Assembly (NCBI RefSeq): GCF_022846435.1
Contig: NZ_AP025627.1
Location: 220,001-284,000, forward strand
DNA length: 64,000 bases
From: Parageobacillus sp. KH3-4
Lineage (GTDB): Bacteria > Bacillota > Bacilli > Bacillales > Anoxybacillaceae
Direction: 5' to 3'
Position 1 is the stretch's first letter, and every line of letters begins with the position of its first letter. The notes under the pieces are model-generated. The model saw only the letters and a program-made list of their open reading frames with translations, was not told where the DNA came from and ran no database searches. This document shows positions 1 through 8,264 of the stretch, one piece after another. The position numbers were made by a program, and so were the translations under genes.

Positions 1-579
1 CTTGGCTTCCCTTTAAAAAAAGTCAAAGAAATTATCAATAGTCCTTCGTTTGATCGATATGAGGCGTTGGTGCTGCAGCGAAAAATGCTGCTGGAGAAAC
101 GCAGGCGGCTCGATAAAATGATTGCTACGATTGATAAGACCATTCAGCATATGAAAGGAGAAATTCAAATGACGAACAAAGAGAAGTTTGAAGGCTTTGA
201 TTTTCGTCATAATCCATACGAACAAGAAGCCCGTAAACTCTGGGGAGATGAAGCTGTCGACAATGCGAACGCCAAATTAAGGAACATGTCTAAAGAAGAA
301 CAAGAAGCTATGGTTAAAGCAATGAATTCGATCTATCAAAAACTTGCGGCCCTTCGCCATGGCTCTCCTGAATCAGAAGAGGCGCAAGCGGCAATTAAAG
401 AATGGTATGATTTTTTGAACAATAACTTCGGCAATTACTCGCTCGAAGCGTTCAAAGGATTAGGGCAAATGTACGTGGATGATGCACGCTTCACCAAAAA
501 CATCGACCAATTTGGGGAAGGATTAGCGAAGTTTATGCGCGATGCTATGGCAGTCTTTGCGGATAAAAACAAAAAATAA
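1..579 (+). CDS. MerR-family regulator with TipAS-like domain (5' truncated)
   Basis: The frame is open from base 1, so the N-terminal MerR DNA-binding helices lie outside the window. What remains begins with the end of the MerR dimerisation coiled coil ([23 protein letters not shown], about residues 31-55 of the visible part). A TipAS-type domain follows, with helices rich in acidic and aromatic residues ([41 protein letters not shown]). This is the layout of Bacillus Mta and Streptomyces TipA, which bind hydrophobic drugs and activate efflux genes. The ligand here is unknown. An internal ATG at 67 is not the start, because the coiled coil continues upstream of it. A strong terminator follows the stop. 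Confidence 0.85.
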   Translation, partial: LGFPLKKVKEIINSPSFDRYEALVLQRKMLLEKRRRLDKMIATIDKTIQHMKGEIQMTNKEKFEGFDFRHNPYEQEARKLWGDEAVDNANAKLRNMSKEEQEAMVKAMNSIYQKLAALRHGSPESEEAQAAIKEWYDFLNNNFGNYSLEAFKGLGQMYVDDARFTKNIDQFGEGLAKFMRDAMAVFADKNKK

Positions 580-583
580 TGTG

Positions 584-616
584 AACAAAAGCAGGGCAAT
601 TCCCTGCTTTTGTTGC
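584..616 (+). terminator. Intrinsic terminator of the MerR/TipAS gene
   Basis: A perfect 13-bp stem (584-596 with 602-614) with a 5-base loop; the descending arm ends in TTTTGTT. It starts 5 bases after the upstream stop codon. Confidence 0.85.
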
Positions 617-744
617 TATTGCCACAAACTCCATAAGCTTTTACTTAAGTAGATGGCGCTGCAGGCAGGGAAACACATTTGCAAACAACAGGGAAAGGGA
701 AAATATACCGCCAATCCCTGTCTTAATCCATCTATAACGATGGG

Positions 745-774
745 TTTACTTTTTTTTGAGAAAAATTATATAAT
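745..774 (+). promoter_or_regulatory. Probable sigma-A promoter of the PLP enzyme gene
   Basis: A -35-like TTTACT (745-750) lies 18 bases before a perfect -10 TATAAT (769-774). The predicted leader of about 120 bases up to the ATG at 899 shows no T-box, SAM or other riboswitch motif that I recognise. The remainder of 617-898 holds no gene. Confidence 0.5.
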
Positions 775-898
775 ATGTATTAAATTCTGAAATAAATTAA
801 GGTTCTGTTAATTGATGGGAAGATCCATGCGAGCCTAATGGACGGCACTAATTTTTTACCAAGATCCCTTATCCAGAAAAGTAAAGGAGAGAGAGTAG

Positions 899-2104
899 AT
901 GAATAGACGTGATCATCGCGAAGCGCGGAATCTTGAAGGGCTACGAACGGAAACATTGGTCGTACATGGAGACGATTGGGTAGCGGACGATGGAGGGGTG
1001 GCTCCGCCAATTTATTACACAGCCACGTTTCGTGCGCATAATTCCCGCGAATTTGCGGAAATGGCGGGAACCCCCCGGCATCCACGGTATTACACACGTT
1101 ATGGGAACCCATTATATGAGCGTGTCGCAAGGATTATGGCTGAGCTGGAAGGCACTGAAACCGCGCTTGTCACTGGTTCCGGGATGGGGGCAATCGCTAC
1201 GACCATTTTAGCTTTAGTTAGTGCAGGAGATCATGTGATCGCACAGACTCGGCACTATATGAGCACCGCCAAGATCATGGATGAGATGTTGCCGCGATTT
1301 GGAGTGGAAGTGACTCTGGTCGAACAATCGGACATCAACGCTTTTGCGGAAGCGATACGGCCTAACACAAAGCTCATCATGGTGGAGACGCCAGCCAATC
1401 CGACTTTAGTGTTGACGGATTTGGCTGCGGTGGTGGAATTGGCGCGTCCGCAAGGAATTATCGTTGTGGCTGATAACACGTTTGCGTCGCCGATCAATCA
1501 GCGTCCTCACGATTTCGGTGTCGATATCGTTATTCACAGCGCAACAAAATATTTGGGGGGACACCATGATTTGACGGCCGGTGTCATCTGCACGAGCGAG
1601 GAGCTAGCTGAGCGTATTTGGCATACGCATATTTCCATTGGTTCGGTCCTTTCGCCAATGGATGCATGGTTATTATTGCGCGGTCTGCGTACGCTTCCGA
1701 TACGAATGGAACGCATTAACGCCAACGCTTTAGCTTTGGCTGAATTTTTGGAGGAGCAGCCGCAGGTAGAGCGGGTGTATTATCCTGGCCTTCCTAGCCA
1801 TCCACAACACGAATTGGCAAAACGGCAAATGCGAGGGTTCGGGGCGGTCATTGCCTTTGCCATCAAAGGTGGTTATGAAGAAACTCAGCGGTTTGTTTCC
1901 GCGTTAAAACTGCCGCCTAATGCAGTGAGTCTGGGAGGAGTCGATTCCCTTGTGGTACATACAGCAGCAATGTGGGAAGGAGTGATGACCGAGGAGCAAA
2001 TGCGGACCGCTGGCATTCCGGCCAATTTCGTGAGATTCTCGGTTGGCCTCGAGCATATCGATGACCTGAAAGCGGATGTGTGGCAGGCTTTGCAGACGAT
2101 TTAA
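899..2104 (+). CDS. Cys/Met-metabolism PLP-dependent enzyme (cystathionine gamma-synthase/lyase superfamily)
   Basis: A 401-residue enzyme of the trans-sulfuration family. It carries the family active-site segment HSATKYLGGHHDL, in which Lys217 should hold pyridoxal phosphate. The N-terminal part has YTRYGNPLYERVARIMAELEGTE and GSGMGAI (phosphate binding), and the C-terminal part has VDSLVVHTAAMW and VRFSVGLEHIDDL. Length matches the family. The exact reaction (cystathionine gamma-synthase, gamma-lyase, methionine gamma-lyase or O-acetylhomoserine sulfhydrylase) cannot be decided from these motifs, and the gene stands alone rather than in a met or cys operon. The ATG at 899 follows a GGAG ribosome site at 886-889. 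Confidence 0.88.
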   Translation: MNRRDHREARNLEGLRTETLVVHGDDWVADDGGVAPPIYYTATFRAHNSREFAEMAGTPRHPRYYTRYGNPLYERVARIMAELEGTETALVTGSGMGAIATTILALVSAGDHVIAQTRHYMSTAKIMDEMLPRFGVEVTLVEQSDINAFAEAIRPNTKLIMVETPANPTLVLTDLAAVVELARPQGIIVVADNTFASPINQRPHDFGVDIVIHSATKYLGGHHDLTAGVICTSEELAERIWHTHISIGSVLSPMDAWLLLRGLRTLPIRMERINANALALAEFLEEQPQVERVYYPGLPSHPQHELAKRQMRGFGAVIAFAIKGGYEETQRFVSALKLPPNAVSLGGVDSLVVHTAAMWEGVMTEEQMRTAGIPANFVRFSVGLEHIDDLKADVWQALQTI

Positions 2105-2392
2105 AATCGTGTTAAGGCTTCTTCACAATGAGTGGTTGTACTATAAGCGGTGGTGAAAAAACATGAGAAACGCACTTTTCCACGGGGAGTTCAACGCAAT
2201 ATCGTCTGCAAGCGGAGCATGGAGTGTAAGCGGCTGTAGAATCTGCCCGAACAATTGCGGGTTTTTCAAGTATGACGACAAAGTTCGCAAGTCCGGATTT
2301 TGGGGCTTGCTTTTTTATGGAATGGACATATGCGAAGCGACAAAAGGATTGAAATACGAGAAAGAGCCGTTCGCTTTGATTTTTTCGGCAAG
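2105..2392. other. Intergenic region with no supported gene
   Basis: I see no convincing coding sequence. The only long open frame (2163-2465) runs straight through two terminator hairpins and resembles no family I know. Confidence 0.6.
2287..2316 (+). terminator. Intrinsic terminator downstream of the PLP enzyme
   Basis: An 8-bp stem (GCAAGTCC at 2287-2294 with 2303-2310, one G-T pair) and a GGATTTTG loop are followed by six T's. It lies 180 bases after the stop codon and is the first good terminator on this strand. Confidence 0.65.
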
Positions 2393-2443
2393 AAAAGGAA
2401 GTAATAAATGTTTCTGCGCGGGAAGATTTATTACTTCCTTTTT
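2393..2443. terminator. Bidirectional terminator before the GGDEF gene
   Basis: A perfect 17-bp stem (2393-2409 with 2426-2442) with a 16-base loop, T-rich when read on either strand. It sits 75 bases beyond the stop of the minus-strand cyclase gene and can end transcription from both sides. Confidence 0.8.
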
Positions 2444-2516
2444 ATATTTCAGTGATACAACATGAGCTTGCTGGTACGCGACATTTCATCAATTTTTCAA
2501 GTGATCGGACTGTTTT

Positions 2517-3362
2517 TTAGTTTTGGAATGCTATCGAGTTATTTAGTCCTACCACCTTATTTCTGCCCGTCTCTTTTGCTTTGTACAACGCTTGATCCGC
2601 CTTGTCTAAAAATTTCTTCAAATCTTGCCCTTCGGTATATTCGGTAACGCCAATGCTGATCGTTACAAATATGCGGATTCCTTTATAAATAAATTTCGTG
2701 TTTTCCACCGTTGTGCGGATCCGTTCAGCGAATTTGATTCCATGTTCTAATGAACAGTTCGGCAAAAGAATGATAAACTCTTCGCCGCCCATTCTAACAA
2801 ATACGTCAGAGTCGCGAATAACCCCTTTTATCACTCGAACTATTTTTTTCAACACGATATCTCCCGCGTGATGACCGTATGTGTCATTAATTTTTTTAAA
2901 ATGATCGATGTCAAACATGATTAATGTCATTGCTTGTTCTTGTTCCTGGGATAAAGGGATTATTTTTTCCATATATAATTCCAAATATCGGCGATTGTAG
3001 ATTCCAGTAAGCGGATCGGTTAACGCAAAATTCCCCAGTTTGATGATCAATTTTGCTGTCTTTATTTGAAAAAAGGAGATAATCATAAAGATGATCCATT
3101 CTAATATTCCCGTCATAATGAGGGAAACTTCGTCTTCATATAACATTTTTCCTTGATAAAACAAAAATTCGGAGACCGTGATAAGAATGATCCCTAATAT
3201 CCCGACAATGATCGTTGTTTTCCATGTCGGCGATAAAAATATAATCGCGACGCTAGGAATTAAAAGAAGCATCCATAGCGATGGGAAAGAAAAATAGTAG
3301 TTAATTACTAACGTTGTGATGAACGATGCGAAAATAAATATATATATGAACTTATAGCTCAT
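2517..3362 (-). CDS. Membrane-anchored GGDEF diguanylate cyclase
   Basis: A 281-residue protein predicted to make cyclic di-GMP at the membrane. Residues 1-110 are mostly hydrophobic (several membrane segments). A GGDEF domain follows (about 112-275) with DPLTGIYNRRYLE, FDIDHFKKINDTYGH and the active-site loop GGEEF at 192-196. An inhibitory-site motif RxxD (R183-D186) is spaced five residues before GGEEF, so both catalysis and product inhibition look intact. The ATG has an AAGGAG site 11 bases upstream. The preceding gene on this strand, 28 bases away, is a ruined EAL phosphodiesterase gene, so the two probably formed an operon for making and degrading the same messenger. Confidence 0.9.
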   Translation of the reverse strand: MSYKFIYIFIFASFITTLVINYYFSFPSLWMLLLIPSVAIIFLSPTWKTTIIVGILGIILITVSEFLFYQGKMLYEDEVSLIMTGILEWIIFMIISFFQIKTAKLIIKLGNFALTDPLTGIYNRRYLELYMEKIIPLSQEQEQAMTLIMFDIDHFKKINDTYGHHAGDIVLKKIVRVIKGVIRDSDVFVRMGGEEFIILLPNCSLEHGIKFAERIRTTVENTKFIYKGIRIFVTISIGVTEYTEGQDLKKFLDKADQALYKAKETGRNKVVGLNNSIAFQN

Positions 3363-3389
3363 TATTCATTTTTCTCCTTTACATAGTAG

Positions 3390-4127
3390 TCAGAAATTCT
3401 TGATTGGCAACGGTTTTCCTAGTAGATATCCTTACCCTCAATGAACGCCTAATTTTCTAGCCATTGCTAAATCTTTTGGCTCTTCTATTCCTTTTAGAAC
3501 TAAATAAATGTTTTTTTGCTTGCAAAAGTTTAAAAACATTTGAATCCGTTTTGTTTTTTTTACGAAAATGGATAACTCGGCAGAATAATATCGGTCTAGC
3601 TTCATAAAGTCCGGTTCAAGCTCTGTTACGGTATGTAGGGAAAACTCCACTTTGCCGATGTCATCAAGAGCGACGGAAAAACCGCCAGTTCTTAAAAAAC
3701 GTATCGCTTTTTTTAGTAAACCGATGTCGGATATTTTTTCCGGTTCATTGATTTCCAGCACAATATGTTGGCGGGAAGAACGTATCGGCTTTAGTTTCCG
3801 CAGAAAATCGGGAAATGCCGGATGAACGATTGTCGAAGGATAAACGTTGATAAACAATGGGATAGATTGCATGTGAAATGAAGTTAAAGCGTGATTAATC
3901 AAAAAAATATCTAATTCATACAACCTGTTTTGTTTCATGGCCAATTGAAAAAGTAACTCAGAATTCGAAAAAACTCACAGCGCAATAAAGTACCATATGT
4001 GAATACACGCCAATCTTTTACTTTTAGCGCGTAAACCGGCTGGAATACGTGATAAAACCTTTTATTGCATATAATGTCATCTAAAAGTATAGCTTCCTGT
4101 AAAAACTATTCTATTTTCATCTGGCAT
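3390..4127 (-). pseudogene. Decayed EAL-domain c-di-GMP phosphodiesterase gene
   Basis: Reading the minus strand in three frames rebuilds a stand-alone EAL protein of about 245 residues. It starts at ATG 4127 behind TAGGAGG and begins MPDENRIVFTGSYT. A one-base shift near 4084 leads into NKRFYHVFQPVYALK and YGTLLRCEFF, and a second shift near 3968 into NSELLFQLAMKQNRLYELD. The long open stretch 3438-3944 then carries VLEINE, ALDDIG and MKLDRYY. After KLGVH come TGA and TAA in frame, then GYLLGKPLPIKNF and the true stop at 3390. The signature EAL triplet has become GTL. Four separate lesions argue for a real pseudogene rather than sequencing error. Confidence 0.85.
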
Positions 4128-4367
4128 GCCATTCCTCCTAACTTTGATGACGAAAATGATTTATCTTTTCTTGTTAGGAATAATAGACTAGTCATTTATG
4201 CCTAATATAATATTATACGGCAAAATTCCTCTTTTTTCGACATTTTTTGATAAAAAGATGTTTTTTATGTTTTCTATAATGGACAACAGTCATGAAGGAA
4301 TGTGGGAGCTTGCTAGCTCATGGACGATAAGAAGGAAGCGGGATCAGTAGCTGTTTGCCTGTTTTAG
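4128..4367. other. Divergent intergenic region
   Basis: No gene. It is AT-rich and separates the EAL pseudogene (minus) from the padR operon (plus). I see no clear terminator or further operator here. Confidence 0.6.
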
Positions 4368-4396
4368 TTGAAATCGGTTGGAAATGTCTATATAAT
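4368..4396 (+). promoter_or_regulatory. Sigma-A promoter of the padR operon
   Basis: TTGAAA (4368-4373), a 17-base spacer and a perfect TATAAT (4391-4396). Transcription should start near 4403, just before the first palindromic operator. Confidence 0.8.
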
Positions 4397-4406
4397 GAAT
4401 GCATAA

Positions 4407-4462
4407 GTATCTTGCATTGCAAGATACATTTTCTTTCTTTAACTATCTTGTATTGCAAGATA
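4407..4462. promoter_or_regulatory. Twin PadR operators
   Basis: The first site (4407-4427) is a perfect palindrome with arms GTATCTTGCA and TGCAAGATAC around one T. The second (4444-4462) repeats TATCTTG..TTGCAAGATA with one mismatch. Their centres are 36 bp apart. One overlaps the predicted start of transcription and the other ends next to the ribosome site of padR, which is how an autorepressor would be placed. Binding by the downstream PadR is inferred. Confidence 0.75.
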
Positions 4463-4479
4463 TATAAGGAGTTGGAAAT

Positions 4480-4812
4480 ATGTCGCTAAGAAGCCAGTTG
4501 TTAAAAGGAGTGTTAGAAGGATGTATTTTAGCCATTATCAAAAAGGAATCTGTGTACGGTTATGAACTGTCGGTAAAGTTGCAGGAATTTGGCCTTAATG
4601 ACGTAAGCGAAGGTTCCATTTACCCGCTGTTGCTTCGCCTGCAAAAAGCGGGGTTGATTAAGGGGGAAATGCACGATTCCCCCTCAGGACCGAAGCGGAA
4701 GTATTATCATCTGACAGAAAAAGGGGAGGAAGCACTGCAAGACTTCATCACCGAGTGGGAGAGCATTCGCAATCCAGTCGAGAAAATCTTGAGAGGGGGA
4801 AACATGGAATGA
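4480..4812 (+). CDS. PadR-family transcriptional regulator
   Basis: A 110-residue winged-helix repressor. The family pattern is clear: LLKGVLEGCILAIIKKESVYGYEL (helices 1-2), SEGSIYPLLLRLQKAGLI (recognition helix and wing) and KRKYYHLTEKGEEAL. PadR proteins usually repress their own operon and a neighbouring membrane-protein gene in response to a small molecule. Here the next gene overlaps by four bases (ATGA), and two matching palindromes precede the gene, so autoregulation is likely. The inducer is unknown. Confidence 0.93.
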   Translation: MSLRSQLLKGVLEGCILAIIKKESVYGYELSVKLQEFGLNDVSEGSIYPLLLRLQKAGLIKGEMHDSPSGPKRKYYHLTEKGEEALQDFITEWESIRNPVEKILRGGNME

Positions 4813-5501
4813 ACGCGAAAGATTTGATTGCGCTTAATAATGAAAAGCGTAAACAGTTGAATGAACATAATCGAAACTACTATGAAAATATGCTTGTTTA
4901 TATCCGCTCCCACTTAATGTTATCGGAACAGCAAAGCGAAGAGCTGCTAATGGAATTGTTAGACCATTTATTGGAGGCGCAGAAGCATGGCAAAAGCGCG
5001 GAAGATGTATTTGGCAAAGATGCAAAGGCATATTGCGATGAACTGATTTGTCAGCTGCCAAAGGAAAAAAAGAGAAATATATATGCTTTTATTGGTTATT
5101 TAATGATCCGCTTATTCGCTCTCATTGCCTTGGCGACAGGTGCAGTAGAACTGGTAGCAGAGCTGTTTACAGATGTGGATGATACTGTTTATCTCGGGAA
5201 AGCGTTTGTTCTTTTTGTTATTGACCTTGCTATTATTTTGTTAGTGGTTGCTCTCGTTATGCTCTCGGTTAGAAAATACGTTTTCCGCGATGTTTCGAGT
5301 ATCTTTGGTAACAAGGTAAAGGATTTTTTGATTGTCTCGTTTGTTTTTTGCATTGTCATCGGTATGTTTGTCCTAGTGGAAAGGCTTGTCCCTGAATTTG
5401 GTTACCGTATCGAAGCGGGAGGAATGGTTCGGATCCTTTTTGGATTGCTTGTATTAGCTGTGACATGGATGCTCAATAAGAAGTTTCGCATTACAAAGTA
5501 A
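4809..5501 (+). CDS. DUF1129-like membrane protein of the padR operon
   Basis: A 230-residue protein whose ATG overlaps the padR stop, indicating translational coupling. The first 95 residues are soluble and helical (NRNYYENMLVYIRSHLMLSEQQSEELLMELLDHLLEAQKHGKSAEDVFG), resembling the N-terminal helical region of DUF1129-type proteins. Four hydrophobic segments follow (about 98-120, 133-158, 173-197 and 205-225). No catalytic motif is visible. Family assignment rests on resemblance and on the usual pairing of such proteins with PadR; the function is unknown. An upstream in-frame start at 4755 was rejected because it would lie deep inside padR. Confidence 0.75.
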   Translation: MNAKDLIALNNEKRKQLNEHNRNYYENMLVYIRSHLMLSEQQSEELLMELLDHLLEAQKHGKSAEDVFGKDAKAYCDELICQLPKEKKRNIYAFIGYLMIRLFALIALATGAVELVAELFTDVDDTVYLGKAFVLFVIDLAIILLVVALVMLSVRKYVFRDVSSIFGNKVKDFLIVSFVFCIVIGMFVLVERLVPEFGYRIEAGGMVRILFGLLVLAVTWMLNKKFRITK

Positions 5502-5645
5502 TGACGATGAGTAGCATTTCCTTTATGCATGTCGAGTTCATTTATTTGAATATCGGCATCTCGATTCGCTATAATAAGACGGAAACATAAATTTTGCTTT
5601 CTTGTTGTTTATGCAACGGAGAGCCTAAACCGAGGTGCATATACG

Positions 5646-6356
5646 ATGAAAATAGAGGTTTGGTCCGATTTTGTCTGCCCATTTTGCTATATAGGGAAGC
5701 GCCGCTTGGAAAAAGCGCTTGAGCAGTTTCCGCATAAAGACCAAGTCGAAGTTGTATTCCGCAGCTTTGAGCTGGACCCAAACGCAAAAAAGCATTATGA
5801 TATGACGATCCACGAAATCATCGCGAAAAAATACGGCATTTCGGTTGAAGAGGCGAAAAGGGCCAATGCCGATATTGGCAGACAGGCAGAGTCCGTCGGG
5901 CTGACGTTCCGCTTTGACACGATGAAGCCGACGAATACGTTTGACGCCCACCGCCTTGCCAAATATGCCAAAGAGCGGGGAAAACTTCCAGAAATGACGG
6001 AGCGGCTGTTCCAAGCGTATTTTACCGATTCGAAACGGATTAGCGACCATGATGTGCTCATCGAGCTGGCTACCGAAGTAGGGCTGGATCAAGACGAAGT
6101 GAAACAAGTTCTCGAAAGCGATCGCTATAGCGATGAAGTGAGAAAGGATGAGGCGGAGGCCGCCCGTTTTGGCGTCCGCGGCGTGCCGTTCTTTGTGCTG
6201 AATCGAAAATATGCGATTTCCGGTGCGCAGCCGACGGAAGTGTTTATGCAGGCGCTTAAAAAAGTATGGGAAGAGGAAAACGCTAACTCGCCATTGCAGC
6301 CGCTGGCATCGGATGGAGGCGGACAATGCACAGACGGCAGCTGCCAAATACAATAG
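5646..6356 (+). CDS. DsbA/FrnE-family thiol oxidoreductase
   Basis: A 236-residue cytoplasmic protein (no signal peptide) with a thioredoxin fold interrupted by a helical insertion. The redox motif is C11-P-F-C14 (WSDFVCPFCYIGKRRLE). The cis-proline loop is RGVPFFVLNRKYAISGAQP near residues 178-196. This is the FrnE/2-hydroxychromene-2-carboxylate isomerase-like branch of the DsbA family, in Bacillus often called a YwbO-like oxidoreductase. It probably handles disulfides in oxidative stress, though its substrate is unknown. The C-terminus GGGQCTDGSCQIQ adds an extra Cys pair. It is monocistronic, with a terminator directly after the stop. Confidence 0.88.
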   Translation: MKIEVWSDFVCPFCYIGKRRLEKALEQFPHKDQVEVVFRSFELDPNAKKHYDMTIHEIIAKKYGISVEEAKRANADIGRQAESVGLTFRFDTMKPTNTFDAHRLAKYAKERGKLPEMTERLFQAYFTDSKRISDHDVLIELATEVGLDQDEVKQVLESDRYSDEVRKDEAEAARFGVRGVPFFVLNRKYAISGAQPTEVFMQALKKVWEEENANSPLQPLASDGGGQCTDGSCQIQ

Positions 6357-6370
6357 GCGAACGTACAAAA

Positions 6371-6400
6371 AACAACCAGACGGAAAACCGTCTGGTTGTT
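6371..6400. terminator. Bidirectional terminator between convergent genes
   Basis: A perfect 13-bp stem (6371-6383 with 6388-6400) closed by an AAAA loop, lying between the stops of the DsbA-like gene and the minus-strand DinB-like gene. Confidence 0.85.
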
Positions 6401-6403
6401 TCA

Positions 6404-6868
6404 TTATCCGCGTTGGACAAACAATGGCAAGTCGGTATGCCCCATTTCGCGGACGTATACGAACAGCTGGCCTTTATGGTGGATTTCATGATCCATTGCC
6501 ATTTGCAAAAATTGCGCTGCTGGGATTTTCGCGCCAAATACGTTCGTGAGATCTAAAACGCGCTCGAAATCTTCATCGGTAAGGGATTCCAGTAATTGCT
6601 TCGTTTTTTCTGTATATGTTTCCGCAAGTTTTTGCAAATTGGTCTCTGTCTCTTCGATTTTTTGTGTAAATAGCGTCGGATCTCCATGTTTGGCGGTGTT
6701 GGCAAATTTATAAAAGCTGAAAAGAATATGGGTGGCTAAATCTTTTGCTGGCATCGATGTTGGTGTCGGTTTGTAGTCATAATGCTTTTCTTCGATTTTG
6801 TTGATTAATTCGACCGTGACATTGCGATGGGACAAAAAATATTGCGTAAATTGTTTTGCGCGGCTCAT
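6404..6868 (-). CDS. DinB-like four-helix metalloprotein
   Basis: A 154-residue protein of the DinB/YfiT-like superfamily. His47, His127 and His131 (in DHEIHHKGQL) form the expected metal-binding triad. Other landmarks are HYDYKPTPTSMPAKDLATHIL and the C-terminal helix ending DLPLFVQRG. Several members are thiol-dependent transferases or damage-induced proteins of unknown reaction, so no substrate is claimed. A GGAGG ribosome site precedes the ATG. The gene is convergent with the DsbA-like gene. Confidence 0.88.
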   Translation of the reverse strand: MSRAKQFTQYFLSHRNVTVELINKIEEKHYDYKPTPTSMPAKDLATHILFSFYKFANTAKHGDPTLFTQKIEETETNLQKLAETYTEKTKQLLESLTDEDFERVLDLTNVFGAKIPAAQFLQMAMDHEIHHKGQLFVYVREMGHTDLPLFVQRG

Positions 6869-6932
6869 ATGCGTTTCCTCCTTTGGAATTTGCTTTCCTG
6901 TTTGATTATATCACAAGAAGGCAGGGTAACGG

Positions 6933-8264
6933 TTAGTAAGGCAGCTTGACGATAAAGGTTGTTCCTTGCCCAGGGGTGCTTTCTACATCGATCGTACCAT
7001 CGTGGGCCAATATGAATTCTTTGGCAATCGCCAGCCCCAGTCCCGTTCCGCCCCGATTGCGCGTTCTTGCCTCATCGGTGCGGTAAAAGCGATTAAACAA
7101 CAACGGCAAGTGCTCCGGTGCGATGCCGATGCCTGTATCCGCAACCGCAATTCGCAATATGGTTGTTTCTTCATCGATCGTTACTTTCACCGCTCCTCCT
7201 TCAGGGGTATAGCGGATCGCATTGACAAGCAAGTTAAGAAACACTTGCGTGATGCGGTGCGGGTCGACGGGAATCGTTGTTTTGTCCGTAGAACAAGTCA
7301 TATGGATATGGATGTTTTTTTCCTCCGCGCTTGGTGTGACTCGCTCGATCATCTGTTGCAAAAGCGTGTACATATCTGTCGGTTTGCGTTCAAGCGGGAG
7401 CTTTCCCGCTTCAGCGAGCGATAGATGATGAAGATCGTCCACAAGACGGGTCAGCCGAATCAATTCATCTTGCAAAGGCAGTAAACTCTCTGGCTCAATC
7501 GAACGGCCGCTTTGTTGAATCCAATCAAGCTTGCCGCGAATGATTGTTAATGGTGTCCGAAGTTCATGCGCAACGTCGGCAACTAAATGTTTGCGAGCTT
7601 CTTCGGCGCGCTGCAGCTGCTTCGACATCTCGTTGAACGTTTGCGCGACTTTTCCGTATTCATCGTTTGTGACGACAGGCACTTGGACACCGAATTCGCC
7701 TTTCCCTAAACGGTCGATCGCGGGAATAAGCAGGCCTAGCGGCGCAGTGAGCCGTTTCGACAGCCAAAATGCGACCAAAAGGGAAAGAAGCACAAAAACG
7801 ACGGCGCTAAACAATAATAGCGTAGTGACAGAACTAGTAATTCCCATCCGCAATTTCGACATATTGCCGACTTCGCGGTCGTAATAATACAAAAAAGCGA
7901 CGGTTTTTCCATTTACTTGCACTTTACTTGGAATGCCTAATCCTATGACCCATTCGTGGCGTGTATCCCCCGCGGAATATAGCCGTTTTCGCTCCGGCGA
8001 CAAGAGCACGAAACTGACCTCTTCGTGTCTTTTTCCGATGTCTGTGTCGATATGGATGCGCTTTACACCGTTCCAAGAATGATAGTGTTTTTCATAGTAA
8101 TCGGCAAAAACGCTGGACAATTCCTCGATTTCTTTGCTTCTGTCTACACGCAACATAACGTCGAGTATATCCTTGACCACAACCTTGGTCAATAAAGCAA
8201 ATATGACCCCCATTCCGATAATAAAGGCTGCCATGGAAAGAAACAGCTTGCGTCTGATGCTCAT
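6933..8264 (-). CDS. Sensor histidine kinase (HAMP/HisKA)
   Basis: A 443-residue membrane kinase. Transmembrane segment 1 is at about 8-30, an extracytoplasmic sensor loop at 31-140, segment 2 at 146-168, then a HAMP linker (about 168-220). The phosphoacceptor helix has His233 in ADVAHELRTPLTIIRG. The ATPase domain shows NLLVNAIRYTPEGG (N box), VADTGIGI (G1) and GGTGLGLAIAKEF (G2). Its ATG overlaps the stop of the response regulator by four bases. The pair is transcribed away from the multicopper oxidase/RND operon, which is the likeliest target. The stimulus is unknown. Confidence 0.92.
   Translation of the reverse strand: MSIRRKLFLSMAAFIIGMGVIFALLTKVVVKDILDVMLRVDRSKEIEELSSVFADYYEKHYHSWNGVKRIHIDTDIGKRHEEVSFVLLSPERKRLYSAGDTRHEWVIGLGIPSKVQVNGKTVAFLYYYDREVGNMSKLRMGITSSVTTLLLFSAVVFVLLSLLVAFWLSKRLTAPLGLLIPAIDRLGKGEFGVQVPVVTNDEYGKVAQTFNEMSKQLQRAEEARKHLVADVAHELRTPLTIIRGKLDWIQQSGRSIEPESLLPLQDELIRLTRLVDDLHHLSLAEAGKLPLERKPTDMYTLLQQMIERVTPSAEEKNIHIHMTCSTDKTTIPVDPHRITQVFLNLLVNAIRYTPEGGAVKVTIDEETTILRIAVADTGIGIAPEHLPLLFNRFYRTDEARTRNRGGTGLGLAIAKEFILAHDGTIDVESTPGQGTTFIVKLPY

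Noticed and set aside
775-898. Possible riboswitch or T-box in the leader of the PLP enzyme
   Set aside because: No conserved T-box, SAM or cobalamin core sequence could be found; only an ordinary leader.
2163-2465. 100-codon open frame between the PLP enzyme and the GGDEF gene
   Set aside because: It passes through two strong terminator hairpins, has no family resemblance and no good ribosome site.
5625-6404. Long minus-strand open frame opposite the DsbA-like gene
   Set aside because: Its translation looks like the antisense of the thioredoxin-fold gene, rich in Arg/Cys/Phe without motifs, and it spans a terminator.
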